A stretch of 29,290 nucleotides of DNA. Origin: Desulfobacca_B sp046538075 (lineage in GTDB: Bacteria; Desulfobacterota; Desulfobaccia; Desulfobaccales; Desulfobaccaceae). Position 1 is the first letter of the stretch, and each line of letters opens with the position of its first letter. Location of the stretch: assembly GCA_046538075.1 (NCBI GenBank), contig JBKHJN010000035.1, positions 1 through 29,290 of the forward strand, in the 5' to 3' direction. The notes below the pieces were generated by a model. It had not been told where the DNA came from, made no database searches, and saw only the letters and a program-made list of their open reading frames with translations. A program made the position numbers and the translations under genes. Below are positions 14,510 through 26,699 of the stretch, in pieces.

Positions 14510-15623
14510 ATGTTATTTGACGTTTCAGAATTAAAGGCCCGTGTCCAGGCCCTCACTCAACGTCTGCACCAACTCCGGGGTCGTCTTTGATCTGGATCAG
14601 AAAAGATCCCGCCTGCAAGAAATCGAAGCCTTAATAGCCAAACCCGACTTCTGGGAGGATGCGGCTCGGGCGGCCACCGTATTAAAAGAGCGCGGCGCCC
14701 TGATCCAGCTCCTGGAGCATTGGCAGAATCAACAACAACACCTTGAAGAACTTGACCTCCTGCTGCAACTGGCCCAGGAGGAAGAGGATAATCAGGCCTT
14801 AGCCGAAGTGGCGGCGGATCTGGCCGTTCAGGAAAAAACCATGCGGCAGTTGGAGCTGGAAGTCCTGCTCAGCGGCAAGGATGACAACAAAAACGCCATC
14901 GTCACCATCCACGCCGGGGCGGGCGGCACCGAAGCCCAAGACTGGACCGAGATGCTGCTGCGCATGTATCTACGCTACGCCGAACGCAAGGGTCTGGAAA
15001 CCGAGCTTTTTGACCTGCTGCCGGGTGACGAAGCCGGAGTTAAAAGTGTGACCTTTGGCGCCGCTGGTCCCTATGCCTATGGCTATCTCAAAGCCGAAAG
15101 CGGCATCCATCGCTTGGTCCGCATCTCTCCCTTTGACGCCGGGGGCCGCCGCCACACCTCCTTTGCCGCGGTCTTTGTCTATCCCGAGGTGGACGACAAT
15201 ATCGATATCGAGATTAATGACAAAGACTTGCGCATTGACACCTTCCGAGCCAGTGGGGCCGGCGGCCAGCACGTTAACAAGACCAGCTCGGCGGTGCGGA
15301 TCACCCACCTGCCGACCGGCATCGTGGTATCCATGCAGAATGAACGGTCCCAGCACCGCAACCGCGACCTGGCCATGAAGGTGTTAAAGGCCCGCCTCTA
15401 TGAAATAGAGCAGCGCAAACGCCAACAGAAGGCCCAGGAGGTTATCGACGCCCAGAAAGAAATTGCCTGGGGCAGCCAGATCCGCTCTTACGTGCTGCAA
15501 CCCTATCGGATGATTAAGGATCACCGCACCAAGCATGAAGAGGGCAATGTCGAGGCGGTGTTGGACGGCGACCTGGACCCCTTTATCGAGGCCTATCTGC
15601 TCAATCCCGGCGAAGCTGATTAA
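14510..15623 (+). CDS. prfB: Peptide chain release factor 2, with programmed +1 frameshift
   Basis: RF2 reads UAA and UGA and triggers peptide release. The gene starts at the ATG at 14510 (GGGGGA upstream), runs 26 codons to an in-frame TGA at 14588-14590 and continues in the +1 frame from GAT at 14589; the coding join is 14510-14587 with 14589-15623, giving 370 residues. The anticodon-like motif SPF is present (RISPFDAGGRRHTSF), as is the catalytic GGQ (RASGAGGQHVNKT). The in-frame UGA lets RF2 limit its own synthesis. A terminator follows at 15706. Confidence 0.97.
14576..14591 (+). promoter_or_regulatory. RF2 programmed frameshift site
   Basis: A Shine-Dalgarno-like CGGGG precedes CGT CTT TGA, the classic slippery Leu codon followed by UGA. 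The base after the stop is T, where C is the strongest frameshift context. Confidence 0.93.
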
Positions 15624-15705
15624 TTTAACAAGGTTCAAAATTCCCTTGTTTCACTTGGGGGAGAAGCTAAATATGCAGCTTTCCGGGTCAGGCTGATTAA
15701 TTTGG

Positions 15706-15743
15706 GGAAGGACTGGGATTAGATCAGCCCTTCCTCTGTTTTT
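15706..15743 (+). terminator. Rho-independent terminator after prfB
   Basis: GGAAGG-A-CTG pairs with CAG-C-CCTTCC with one internal mismatch, followed by TCTGTTTTT. Confidence 0.75.
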
Positions 15744-15763
15744 GGAGCTTCCAAATCTAAATA

Positions 15764-17137
15764 TTGCCTTCCTTAAAGCGGCAGACAGATGGCGGACGAG
15801 TTGTGGATCGACTCTTCACTCAGATACGGAACTTTATTCAGGTTACCCTGTGGCAGGATAGGCCGCCAGGTTTGGTGAACTTAGGGCTCGCAGGGCTGCG
15901 GGTGGCGGTGCTGGCGGTTTGGGGGCTGATCCGCAACGAAGCCATGGTGCGGGCCGCTAACCTGGCTTACTACACCATGCTGGCCCTGGTCCCGTTGATG
16001 GCCCTCATGTTTGCGGTCTTCAAAGGGCTGGGATTGCAACACCTGCTGGCCGATTATCTCTTGGAACGACTGGCTCCCGGTTCTCATGATTTTGCCCACC
16101 AAATTCTCGATTACATTGAAAATACCGATGTGGCTGCACTGGGGGCCATGGGGGTGGCAAGTCTGCTGGTGACTCTGGTTTTGGTGATGAACAACATAGA
16201 GCGGGCCTTAAACCTGACCTGGGGGGTAGAGCAGACCCGCCCCTGGCGCCGCCGCATCAGCGACTATTTCAGCATATTCCTGCTGCTCCCCATTATGGTG
16301 GCAGTGGCCGGAACTTTTAGCAGCGCCTTCCTGGGACTCCCGGAGGTGAAACGCTGGCTCTCAACCCTCTCCCCCGGCCTTTATTATTGGGCCACCAGTG
16401 GCCTGGCCTCATTAGTCATCCTATGGGTGGCCTTTAGTTTCATTTATCTGGTCATACCCAATACTCGGGTCAACCTGCTCTCGGCAGTAATAGGCGGCAT
16501 GGTTGGGGGTAGTTTGTGGGAACTCGCCCGCTGGCTCTTTATCTATTATCAGTCCACCAAGGAGGGGACAGTCTATTATGACGTCATTTATGGGGCTTTC
16601 TTCCACCTGTTGTTTTTGGTTTTATGGGTTTATTACAGCTGGGTGGTGGTGCTGATCGGCAGTGAAGTCGCCTGCGCCCACCAGAACCAGGAGCAACTCA
16701 GCCGGGAACTCCGCCAACCCGCCTCTGGCTCAGAACCGGTGGACGAATATCTGGCCTTGGCAGTCCTGGTCGCCATCGCCCGGCCTTTTTATCTCCAGAA
16801 GCCCCTTCTCTCCCAGGAAGATTTGTCACAGACGCTCTCCCATGACCATGATCTGAGCCAAAGGGTGGTTAAATCGCTGGAAGACATCAATCTCATAACT
16901 CAGGTTATCACCTCCGATAATAAGGCCGGTCCCCGGTTTCTACCCCGGCGGCCGCTGGCGCAAATCCGCCTGGAAGACGTTCTGGTGTCGTTGCGCCAGA
17001 AGCGCACAGAAGCGCTTTCCCTGGCATTGGCCGGAGACCACTGCCTGGCTGAGGCCGTTAAAAACCTGGTAGAAGATACCACTCCCACCCAAAGGCAAGA
17101 CCTTACCTGTCAGGATCTGATCCAAACCCTGGAATAA
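15764..17137 (+). CDS. YihY/BrkB-family inner-membrane protein with C-terminal winged-helix-like extension
   Basis: This 457-residue protein belongs to the YihY/BrkB (once 'RNase BN') family, possible transporters of unknown substrate. The core (about 50-310) has six hydrophobic segments and the family sequences AANLAYYTMLALVPL and YGAFFHLLFLVLWVYYSWVVVLIGSEV. The remaining 130 residues (EYLALAVLVAIARPF..., DLSQRVVKSLEDINLI...) resemble a winged-helix domain found in longer family members. The start is uncertain: TTG at 15764 gives the longest form but has no well-placed ribosome site; GTG at 15803 is an alternative. It follows the prfB terminator and converges on the Hdr-like gene. Confidence 0.85.
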   Translation: MPSLKRQTDGGRVVDRLFTQIRNFIQVTLWQDRPPGLVNLGLAGLRVAVLAVWGLIRNEAMVRAANLAYYTMLALVPLMALMFAVFKGLGLQHLLADYLLERLAPGSHDFAHQILDYIENTDVAALGAMGVASLLVTLVLVMNNIERALNLTWGVEQTRPWRRRISDYFSIFLLLPIMVAVAGTFSSAFLGLPEVKRWLSTLSPGLYYWATSGLASLVILWVAFSFIYLVIPNTRVNLLSAVIGGMVGGSLWELARWLFIYYQSTKEGTVYYDVIYGAFFHLLFLVLWVYYSWVVVLIGSEVACAHQNQEQLSRELRQPASGSEPVDEYLALAVLVAIARPFYLQKPLLSQEDLSQTLSHDHDLSQRVVKSLEDINLITQVITSDNKAGPRFLPRRPLAQIRLEDVLVSLRQKRTEALSLALAGDHCLAEAVKNLVEDTTPTQRQDLTCQDLIQTLE

Positions 17138-17144
17138 TTGCTTT

Positions 17145-17184
17145 AAAAAAGACGAGGGACGATTAGCATTGCTAACCGTCCCTC
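17145..17184 (-). terminator. Terminator of the TmcB/HdrD-like gene
   Basis: The minus strand forms a 14-bp stem (GAGGGACGGTTAGC, loop AAT, with one G-U pair) followed by GTCTTTTTT. It sits between convergent genes and mainly serves the minus strand. Confidence 0.88.
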
Positions 17185-17221
17185 TAAAGATGATTTGGCT
17201 GCTGGCTTGGTTGGCTTAGCT

Positions 17222-18493
17222 TCACTCCTCCGGCTCAAGAATCAGCGCGTCAGCGACCATTTCCCAGATGTACTTGACTTCGTAATCCAGGTTAAATTTT
17301 TTCTTTACATTTTTCATGATGTTGTCCCGGCAGTTGGAGCAGGCGCAAATTACCAGGTCAGCGCCGGTGGCGATGATGTCTTGAGCTTTGAACCAGCCGT
17401 GCTCGGTCCGCACATCTTCATAAGGACCCGGCCAGTTGCCGGCTCCGGCCCCGCAGCAATAGGCATCCATGCGGTTGTGGGGCATTTCCACAAAATTTTC
17501 CATGTCAATACAATAAGAGAGGATTTCCCGGGCCTCTTCAAACCGGTCATCCCCGAAGGTCAGCCGCGCCGCCCGGCCATGTTTGCAAGAGTCGTGATAG
17601 GTGACAATGCGGCCGGCATGTACCGATTTGTCCACCTTAATACGTCCTTCGCGCAGGAACTTGAGGAGCACATCAAACAGATAAACATAGTTGCGGCCGG
17701 TATCAGGGCCGAATTCATGCTTGAAATATTTTTCCAGATTATAGCGGGTGCCCCAGGAAGAGCCGCCACAATCGGGCAGAATCATAGTCTTGATGTTGAG
17801 GTTTTTCATATGCTCCACCCGCCGCCGGGCAAACTCTTTACTGGCATCCCAGTCACAGGTGAAAATCCCCCAATCCACCGACTCCCAGTTTTTAGTAACC
17901 GTGGTCCAGCTGGCCTTGGCCGCATAGAAGATCTTCCACCACCATTTCATATCATCCGGTTCGGCATAGACTTCCTTGGAGTTTTCGAAGAACAGGTACT
18001 CGACGTCCTTTTTATCGTAGGGAGTCACAAAACCGGGGCAATCTTCTTCCGCCAACTCCTCGCCCAGTTCTTCCAGCAACATGATGTAATCTTCTTCTGG
18101 AATTTTCATGTTGTTACCGGTGGCCACGTTGTTGTCCACGCCTTTTTGCAGGACCCCGGGCACCTTGTCACGGGGCCGCAAGGATTTGGCCCGGTACCAG
18201 AGATCGGTCAGATGGACCCCCATGGGACAGCCATAAACGCAGCGGTAGCAGGCGGTACAGGACCACACCCACTTGGAGTCGATCAGCTCCTGCTCCATGC
18301 CTAATAAAATCATGCGAATTGCCTTGCGGCAGTCCATATTCTGGTCTTTCAGGCATTCCATATAGGTCAGAGGGCAACCGCCGGAGCAGGTGCCGCAGGT
18401 AAAACAGATATTGGCGTGGGTCTCCGTCAACAGATCGGCAAACCGGCTTTCCTTTCTTATTTGCGGTAAAGTGTTCAGATCAAAGGCTTCCAT
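17222..18493 (-). CDS. HdrD/TmcB/DsrK-like iron-sulfur oxidoreductase
   Basis: The 423-residue protein has two N-terminal [4Fe-4S] motifs, CFTCGTCSGGCP (C30-C40) and CTACYRCVYGCP (C79-C89). Two CCG-type domains follow: a first reduced one (LPDCGGSSWG) and a complete one (YHDSCKHG, YCCGAGAG, CACSNC). This is the layout of heterodisulfide reductase subunit D and of TmcB/DsrK of sulfate reducers, which pass electrons from quinol or cytochromes to a thiol/disulfide or ferredoxin partner in the cytoplasm. No transmembrane segment or partner subunit is adjacent. The ATG at 18493 has AAGGAG 7 bases upstream; the longer frame from 18616 is not needed. It has its own promoter and terminator, so it is a single-gene unit. 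Which family member it is remains open. Confidence 0.85.
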   Translation of the reverse strand: MEAFDLNTLPQIRKESRFADLLTETHANICFTCGTCSGGCPLTYMECLKDQNMDCRKAIRMILLGMEQELIDSKWVWSCTACYRCVYGCPMGVHLTDLWYRAKSLRPRDKVPGVLQKGVDNNVATGNNMKIPEEDYIMLLEELGEELAEEDCPGFVTPYDKKDVEYLFFENSKEVYAEPDDMKWWWKIFYAAKASWTTVTKNWESVDWGIFTCDWDASKEFARRRVEHMKNLNIKTMILPDCGGSSWGTRYNLEKYFKHEFGPDTGRNYVYLFDVLLKFLREGRIKVDKSVHAGRIVTYHDSCKHGRAARLTFGDDRFEEAREILSYCIDMENFVEMPHNRMDAYCCGAGAGNWPGPYEDVRTEHGWFKAQDIIATGADLVICACSNCRDNIMKNVKKKFNLDYEVKYIWEMVADALILEPEE

Positions 18494-18649
18494 TAATTTC
18501 TCCTTATGTTCGGCAAAGTTGGCCTCAAGGTCGGACGCAGGGCAATTTCGATTTATTGAGCCAGATGATTTTCCGCCTGACATTATCGAGTCTGAGTCCT
18601 CTACTCCCGGCCCCAAACTGGGAATAAAAACCTTTATTCACAAAGCCCA

Positions 18650-18678
18650 TTATTACCTGGGAATAGCTCGGCTGTCAA
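18650..18678 (-). promoter_or_regulatory. Strong sigma-70 promoter of the TmcB/HdrD-like gene
   Basis: The minus strand carries consensus TTGACA (18673-18678), 17 bases, then TAATAA (18650-18655). This implies a leader of about 150 bases before the start codon at 18493. Confidence 0.7.
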
Positions 18679-18739
18679 GCCAAATCTGCAACTCTGTTTA
18701 AATGCCCGATTGGTTATGATGCAGTCTATCTTTACCCAG

Positions 18740-19648
18740 TCAAGATTGGGTGGTATCTGACCTTAACTGAACCACTTGTGGCGGGACCCTGCTCTGGGAA
18801 GAGCTGGGATCATAAACCGCCCGCGCTCTGGGCCGGATGCGCAAGGCCCCGGCTTCGGCCCGACGGAGCCGCTCTCGGGCGATTTCACAGTATTCGGGCA
18901 CCAGCTCGGCCCCCATCGCCCGCCGCTGATGCATCAGGGCGGCGATGGCGGTAGTCCCCACGCCCATAAACGGGTCCAACACCCAGTCGCCGGGCTCGGT
19001 CAGGGCCAGCACCAGGCGCTCGATCAATTCCACCGGAAACTGACAGGGATGAGTGGTTTTTTCGACGTGATTGGCTTTGACATTGGGGATGTCCCAGACG
19101 TCACCCGGATTTTTGCCCAGGGGATGACCGGACAACTCGCCCCGCTTGGGGCCTTTGAAATACTTTTTGCGCGGATACTTCTGCGGCACCCGCACGGCAT
19201 CCAGATTAAAAGTATAATCCCGCCCTTTGGTAAACCACAGGATTACTTCGTAGCGCCCGGAAAACCGTTTGGCCGCGTGCAAACCATGCCCGAAGCGCCA
19301 GACGATGCGGTTGCGCAGGTGTAAGCCGAGGGATTGGAAAATAGGATATAACACGAGGTCCAGGGGAATGATCTCCCCTTGGACCACGTAATTGCCCACC
19401 TGCCAGCAGATGCTGCCGTGCCCTGCCAGCACCCGGACGCATTGGCCGATTACCTGCCGCTGTTGGGCCAGGTAGTCATCCAGATCAAGGCGATGTTCGT
19501 AGGGCTTGCCCAGATTATAGGGCGGCGAGGTCACCACCAGCTTAACAACATTATCCGGCACCTGGGCCAGCAGCTCCCGGCAATCGCCTTCGAACAGGAT
19601 GAAATCGGCGCGTTGATCATAAGTGGCGGAAATATTTACTTGATCCAT
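18740..19648 (-). CDS. Solitary DNA methyltransferase, beta-class amino-methylase (N4-cytosine or N6-adenine)
   Basis: The 302-residue enzyme has catalytic motif IV TSPPYN at 40-45, ahead of the SAM-binding motif I DPFMGVGTT (225-233). That order defines the beta class. SPPY favours N4-cytosine, but related adenine methylases exist. Between them are the conserved VWRFGHG and HPCQFPVELIERLV regions. The C-terminal tail (from about 260) is arginine-rich and poorly conserved. The ATG at 19648 is chosen; its ribosome site is weak and an in-frame TTG at 19663 is possible. No restriction endonuclease gene is near, so it is an orphan, perhaps regulatory or a prophage relic. A hairpin repeat sits 32 bases upstream of the start. 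Confidence 0.88.
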   Translation of the reverse strand: MDQVNISATYDQRADFILFEGDCRELLAQVPDNVVKLVVTSPPYNLGKPYEHRLDLDDYLAQQRQVIGQCVRVLAGHGSICWQVGNYVVQGEIIPLDLVLYPIFQSLGLHLRNRIVWRFGHGLHAAKRFSGRYEVILWFTKGRDYTFNLDAVRVPQKYPRKKYFKGPKRGELSGHPLGKNPGDVWDIPNVKANHVEKTTHPCQFPVELIERLVLALTEPGDWVLDPFMGVGTTAIAALMHQRRAMGAELVPEYCEIARERLRRAEAGALRIRPRARAVYDPSSSQSRVPPQVVQLRSDTTQS

Positions 19649-19680
19649 AACATAGAAACTCAAATCGGCCAGAAAGCTTC

Positions 19681-19742
19681 AGCATTTAAAGGGTTAATTT
19701 GAGGGGAGGGCCGGGGGACCGACGGCCCCCCGCCCTCCCCTC
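19681..19742. repeat. Dispersed hairpin repeat, copy 2
   Basis: The lead (19681-19708) matches copy 1 at 11384 at 27 of 28 positions. It enters an inverted repeat of 17-base arms (19701-19717 with 19726-19742, one mismatch, 8-base loop). The palindrome sequence itself differs from copy 1 although the lead is conserved. Confidence 0.75.
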
Positions 19743-19753
19743 AAGCTCCCCTC

Positions 19754-19775
19754 CCAACCCCCCTTAAGGGGTTGG
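19754..19775. repeat. Second hairpin between the methyltransferase and asnS
   Basis: CCAACCCC (19754-19761) pairs with GGGGTTGG (19768-19775) around a 6-base loop, 27 bases past the asnS stop. It could terminate asnS weakly; no T-run follows. Confidence 0.45.
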
Positions 19776-19801
19776 TGAGATGACTAGCGCCAGGGCGATC
19801 A

Positions 19802-21109
19802 TCAGGGATAGAGCCGATCCAGCAGCCTTGGAAAGGGGATGGCTTCCCGGACGTGTTTCAGGCCGCAGAGCCAAGATACCAGCCGCTCGATCCCCAGGCC
19901 AAAGCCGCTGTGGGGTACGCTGCCGTAGCGCCGCAGGTCCAGATACCACTCAAAGGGCTCCCGGGGCAGCTGGTATTCCTGCAGCCGATTTATCAAGGTC
20001 TCCAGATCGTCCTCCCGCTGCGAACCGCCGATGATTTCCCCGTAACCTTCAGGGGCCAGCATATCGAGGCACAGGGCCAGGCAGGGATCAGCCGCATCCG
20101 CCTTCATATAAAAGGCCTTGCAGGTCCGCGGGTAACGATGCACCATCACCGGCCGATCGTACATTTCCGAAAGCCTGGTTTCGTCAGCCCCGCCCAGATC
20201 CTCTCCCCACGGCAGCGGCTGGCCGGCTTCCTCCAACCGCGCCCGGGCCTCAGCATAGCTTATTCGGGGGAATGGGGTTTGCACGGCCTTAAGCGGCTCC
20301 AGAGGCCGCTCCAGGAACTCAAGTTCGGCCTGGCGGCGGTCCAACAGCCGGGCCACCAGATAACCGATGAGTGCTTCCGCCAAGGCTATGATATCATCCA
20401 GTTCGGCAAAGGCGACCTCGGCCTCCAGCATCCAGAATTCGGTTAAGTGCCGGCGGGTTTTGGATTTTTCGGCCCGAAAAGTCGGCCCGCAACAATAAAC
20501 CCTGCCCAGCGCCATGGCCGCGGCTTCCAGATAGAGCTGGCCGCTCTGGGAAAGATAAGCCTGGCGCTGGTCAAAATAATCCGTCTGAAACAGAGTGGTA
20601 GTGCCCTCACAGGCCGCCGGGGTAAAGATCGGGGTGTCAATGAGAACAAAACCTCTATCCGCAAAAAAATCCCGACAGGCCCGGATTACTTCATCCCGGA
20701 TGCGCAGGATGGCCTGCTGGCGGGGGGACCGCAGCCACAGGTGGCGATGTTCCAGGAGAAAGGCAACGCCGTGCTCCTTGAGGGAGATGGGATAATCCTT
20801 AGCAATGTGGATGGTTCGGAGGCCGGTCACCTCCAGTTCATAACCCCCGGGGGCGCGGGCTTCGGCCCGGACCTGGCCCTGCACCAGGAGCGAGGATTCC
20901 TGGGTCAGCAGATCGAACTGCTCGAATTCATCCACCGGGAGCTGGCTTTTGACCATCACTCCCTGGACCACCCCGGTGCCATCCCGGATTAACAGAAACC
21001 GCACCTTGCCGCTGGAACGTTTATTATAAAGCCAGCCGCGGATGGTGACCGACTGTCCCTGATGCCGAGGAAGATCTGCAATATAGACAAAATTTTCCGC
21101 AGTGGTCAT
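19802..21109 (-). CDS. asnS: Asparaginyl-tRNA synthetase
   Basis: The 435-residue class IIb synthetase charges tRNA-Asn with asparagine. The N-terminal OB fold (about 8-105; VTIRGWLYNKRSSGKVRFLLIRDG) binds the anticodon. The catalytic domain has the motif 2 region FRAEKSKTRRHLTEFWMLEAE and motif 3 GFGLGIERLVSWLCGL. FRAE..S.TRRHLTEFWM and TPIFTPAACEG distinguish it from aspartyl enzymes. The ATG at 21109 begins 10 bases after the surA stop; the longer frame overlaps surA and is rejected. It is the last gene of an mfd-surA-asnS operon. Its presence means Asn-tRNA can be made directly. Confidence 0.94.
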   Translation of the reverse strand: MTTAENFVYIADLPRHQGQSVTIRGWLYNKRSSGKVRFLLIRDGTGVVQGVMVKSQLPVDEFEQFDLLTQESSLLVQGQVRAEARAPGGYELEVTGLRTIHIAKDYPISLKEHGVAFLLEHRHLWLRSPRQQAILRIRDEVIRACRDFFADRGFVLIDTPIFTPAACEGTTTLFQTDYFDQRQAYLSQSGQLYLEAAAMALGRVYCCGPTFRAEKSKTRRHLTEFWMLEAEVAFAELDDIIALAEALIGYLVARLLDRRQAELEFLERPLEPLKAVQTPFPRISYAEARARLEEAGQPLPWGEDLGGADETRLSEMYDRPVMVHRYPRTCKAFYMKADAADPCLALCLDMLAPEGYGEIIGGSQREDDLETLINRLQEYQLPREPFEWYLDLRRYGSVPHSGFGLGIERLVSWLCGLKHVREAIPFPRLLDRLYP

Positions 21110-21119
21110 GAAGGTAAAG

Positions 21120-22069
21120 CTAAAAAAGGATTTGAATGTGAGCCTTGTCGCGCAGAGTTTTGACCCATTCCGAGAATTTTTTGGCCATCTCCTCCTGCAG
21201 CAGAATCCGCTCGATCTCAGGTTTAGCTTCTTCGAAACTCTTTCTTTGGCCGGAGCGGCGGTCCACCAGCTTAAACAGCTGGAAGCCTTGGGGGGCTTCG
21301 ATGGGAGCAAATTCGCCCGGACGGAGGCGCTCAATCAAGGAATAGATTTGAGGATCAATATCAGCGCGGTCAACATATCCCAGACCGCCGCCATTGGCGG
21401 CATTAGGTCCCTTGGAATATTGCCGGGCCAGGTTTTCAAAGGACGCCCCCTGGCGGCATTCCTGTAAAATTCTTTCGGCCAGGGCTCGGGTTTCGGCCCT
21501 CTGGGCCTCAGTAGCACCGGGCGGATATGGTAAGACAATCAACTTCAAATTAACCTGCTGACTGCCCCCCTGGCGGTAAAATTCTTCGTAATATTGCCTG
21601 ATCTTATCCTCACTGACCCTAACCTTACCCTTAACCGCATACTGGATGAGGCGTTCTTGTTGCATCTGTTCAGTAATCTGCTGGCGCAGTTGGTCCAAAG
21701 TCATCCCCTCCTTGGCCAGGACCTGCGCCAGGGCTTCATCATCGGGAAGGTTATTCCGTCTTTTGATTTCCTCTAAAGCCTGGGCCACTTCATTGTCCGG
21801 AATGGTAATGCCCAAACGCTCGGCCTCCTCCTTGGCCAGTTTGCGATCAATGAGGACATCCAGCATCTGGCGCCGGGTAGCCTCGTTATCCTGGATCCTG
21901 CCCCTGGTCCGAGGATTGGACTTCATGAATTTAATGCTCTGCTCGATATCGGAAAGAGTGATAATCTCATCATTGACCTGGGCCACGATCCGATCGACGA
22001 TCTCGGCCTGGGCCGGATAGGCAAAAATCAAGGATAGCATAAGCAGGATAATAAATCGGCTAAATGTCT

Positions 22070-22073
<4 letters not shown>
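21120..22073 (-). CDS. surA: SurA-like periplasmic peptidyl-prolyl isomerase/chaperone
   Basis: The 317-residue protein has a signal peptide (hydrophobic 5-18, predicted cut AQA-E at 23/24), so it acts in the periplasm on outer-membrane proteins. Residues 24-165 form the SurA N-terminal chaperone region (IVDRIVAQVNDEIITLSDIE). Residues of about 172-272 form one parvulin domain (RQGASFENLARQYSKGPNAANGG, then GYVDRADI). E. coli SurA has two parvulin domains; one domain is common in deltaproteobacteria. The ATG overlaps the mfd stop in ATGA, so translation is coupled. Confidence 0.88.
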
Positions 22074-25606
<3,533 letters not shown>

Positions 25607-25689
25607 ATTCCGTAAAAAGGTGAGCCTGTGTTAGTATTAAAGATAACCTGACTGCATTGATAAAGCAAATCATGAGGTGAATAGAGATA

Positions 25690-26181
25690 ATGGCCGATAA
25701 TTCCAGACCTGCTCCCGAGGCCCTGACCCAGGCTGCCGAAGACGAACTCCTGGAGCGCATTCGATCCGTAGCCGACTGGCATTGGAAGATCAACCGCTGC
25801 CTGAAAATCCTGGAAACCACTGCCCTGCAACTGGAAGACCCCCCGCCGCCGCCCATCGACTGCCAGACCTTGGCCGAGGCCCTGGATTGGCTCACTACCC
25901 TCTTTCAGCAGCATGATCGACGTTCCCGGTTTGCCCACCGGTTGATACGTTTGAATATAGAGCTGCGCCAGCTCGAGCATGAGCAGAGCCAGTTGCAACT
26001 GCGCTGGCGTAATTTGGCCGGACATCTCCGGCCATTGCCCCGCACCTCCCTGCAGGCCCTCTATGACACGGTCCCTGAGCTAAAGGCTGAAGTAGATCGG
26101 GTCAGCTCCCGGCTGCGGGCCCTGCCGGAAATTCACCCAGATTTCGATTCAGCCTTGCCACCAGCAGAGTCAGATAAATAA
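25690..26181 (+). CDS. Hypothetical helical protein
   Basis: The 163-residue protein is not recognised. It is rich in Leu, Glu, Arg and Gln, with likely helices or short coiled coils (residues 10-48, 65-112, 122-147) and a short proline run PPPPP near 51-55. No cysteine pairs, signal peptide or membrane segment is seen. The ATG is preceded by GAGGTG about 11 bases upstream. It diverges from mfd and lies 88 bases before the epimerase gene, possibly in one transcript. A structural or regulatory role is possible, with no direct support. Confidence 0.65.
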   Translation: MADNSRPAPEALTQAAEDELLERIRSVADWHWKINRCLKILETTALQLEDPPPPPIDCQTLAEALDWLTTLFQQHDRRSRFAHRLIRLNIELRQLEHEQSQLQLRWRNLAGHLRPLPRTSLQALYDTVPELKAEVDRVSSRLRALPEIHPDFDSALPPAESDK

Positions 26182-26269
26182 AACTTTTTGGAAGATTAAA
26201 GGGCAGATTGACCTTGCCTAAACTACCAGGGCTGAGTAAAATAGAAATGCTTGCAAAGGAGGAGATAAG

Positions 26270-26680
26270 ATGAAAATAACCCGGATTGATCATCTAGGCA
26301 TCGCGGTTAAAGATTTGGAGCCGGTAAAAAAACTTTACGGCGAAAACCTCAACCTCACTTCCCATCATGAGGAGGTGGTGGAATCACAAAAAGTCAAAGT
26401 CTGCTTCTTCAAAGTCGGCGAGACCAATCTGGAGCTGCTGCTGGCCACCAGCCCTGACAGCCCGGTAGCCAAATTCATCGACAAGAATGGGGAAGGCATT
26501 CATCACATTGCCTTGGAGGTGGAGGACATCGCCGCCGCGGTCGAAGAGCTCAAGGCCGCCGGCGTCCGGATGGTCGATGAGCAACCCCGGGAAGGGGCCC
26601 ACGGCGCCAAGGTCGCCTTTATTCATCCCAAGTCTACCCATGGAGTACTGATCGAATTATGCCAGCATGGCCCTAAGTAG
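26270..26680 (+). CDS. mce: Methylmalonyl-CoA epimerase
   Basis: The 136-residue VOC-fold metalloenzyme interconverts the (R) and (S) forms of methylmalonyl-CoA, feeding the B12-dependent mutase in propionate/succinate metabolism. Metal ligands are visible at the family positions: His8 (IDHLGIAV), Glu55 (LELLLAT), His78 or 79 (GIHHIALEV) and Glu129 (GVLIELCQ). The length is typical. The start has GGAGGAG about 6 bases upstream. The mutase is not in the window, but late B12 genes are, which is metabolically consistent. Confidence 0.93.
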   Translation: MKITRIDHLGIAVKDLEPVKKLYGENLNLTSHHEEVVESQKVKVCFFKVGETNLELLLATSPDSPVAKFIDKNGEGIHHIALEVEDIAAAVEELKAAGVRMVDEQPREGAHGAKVAFIHPKSTHGVLIELCQHGPK

Positions 26681-26699
26681 CCATGAGGCAGGGGAGATA

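Noticed and set aside
17195..18304. Plus-strand open frame of 369 codons
   Set aside because: It is the antisense shadow of the well-supported TmcB/HdrD-like gene; its sequence has no family features.
21110..21334. Longer asnS start
   Set aside because: The extension overlaps surA and is low in protein-like character; the ATG at 21109 starts the conserved OB fold.
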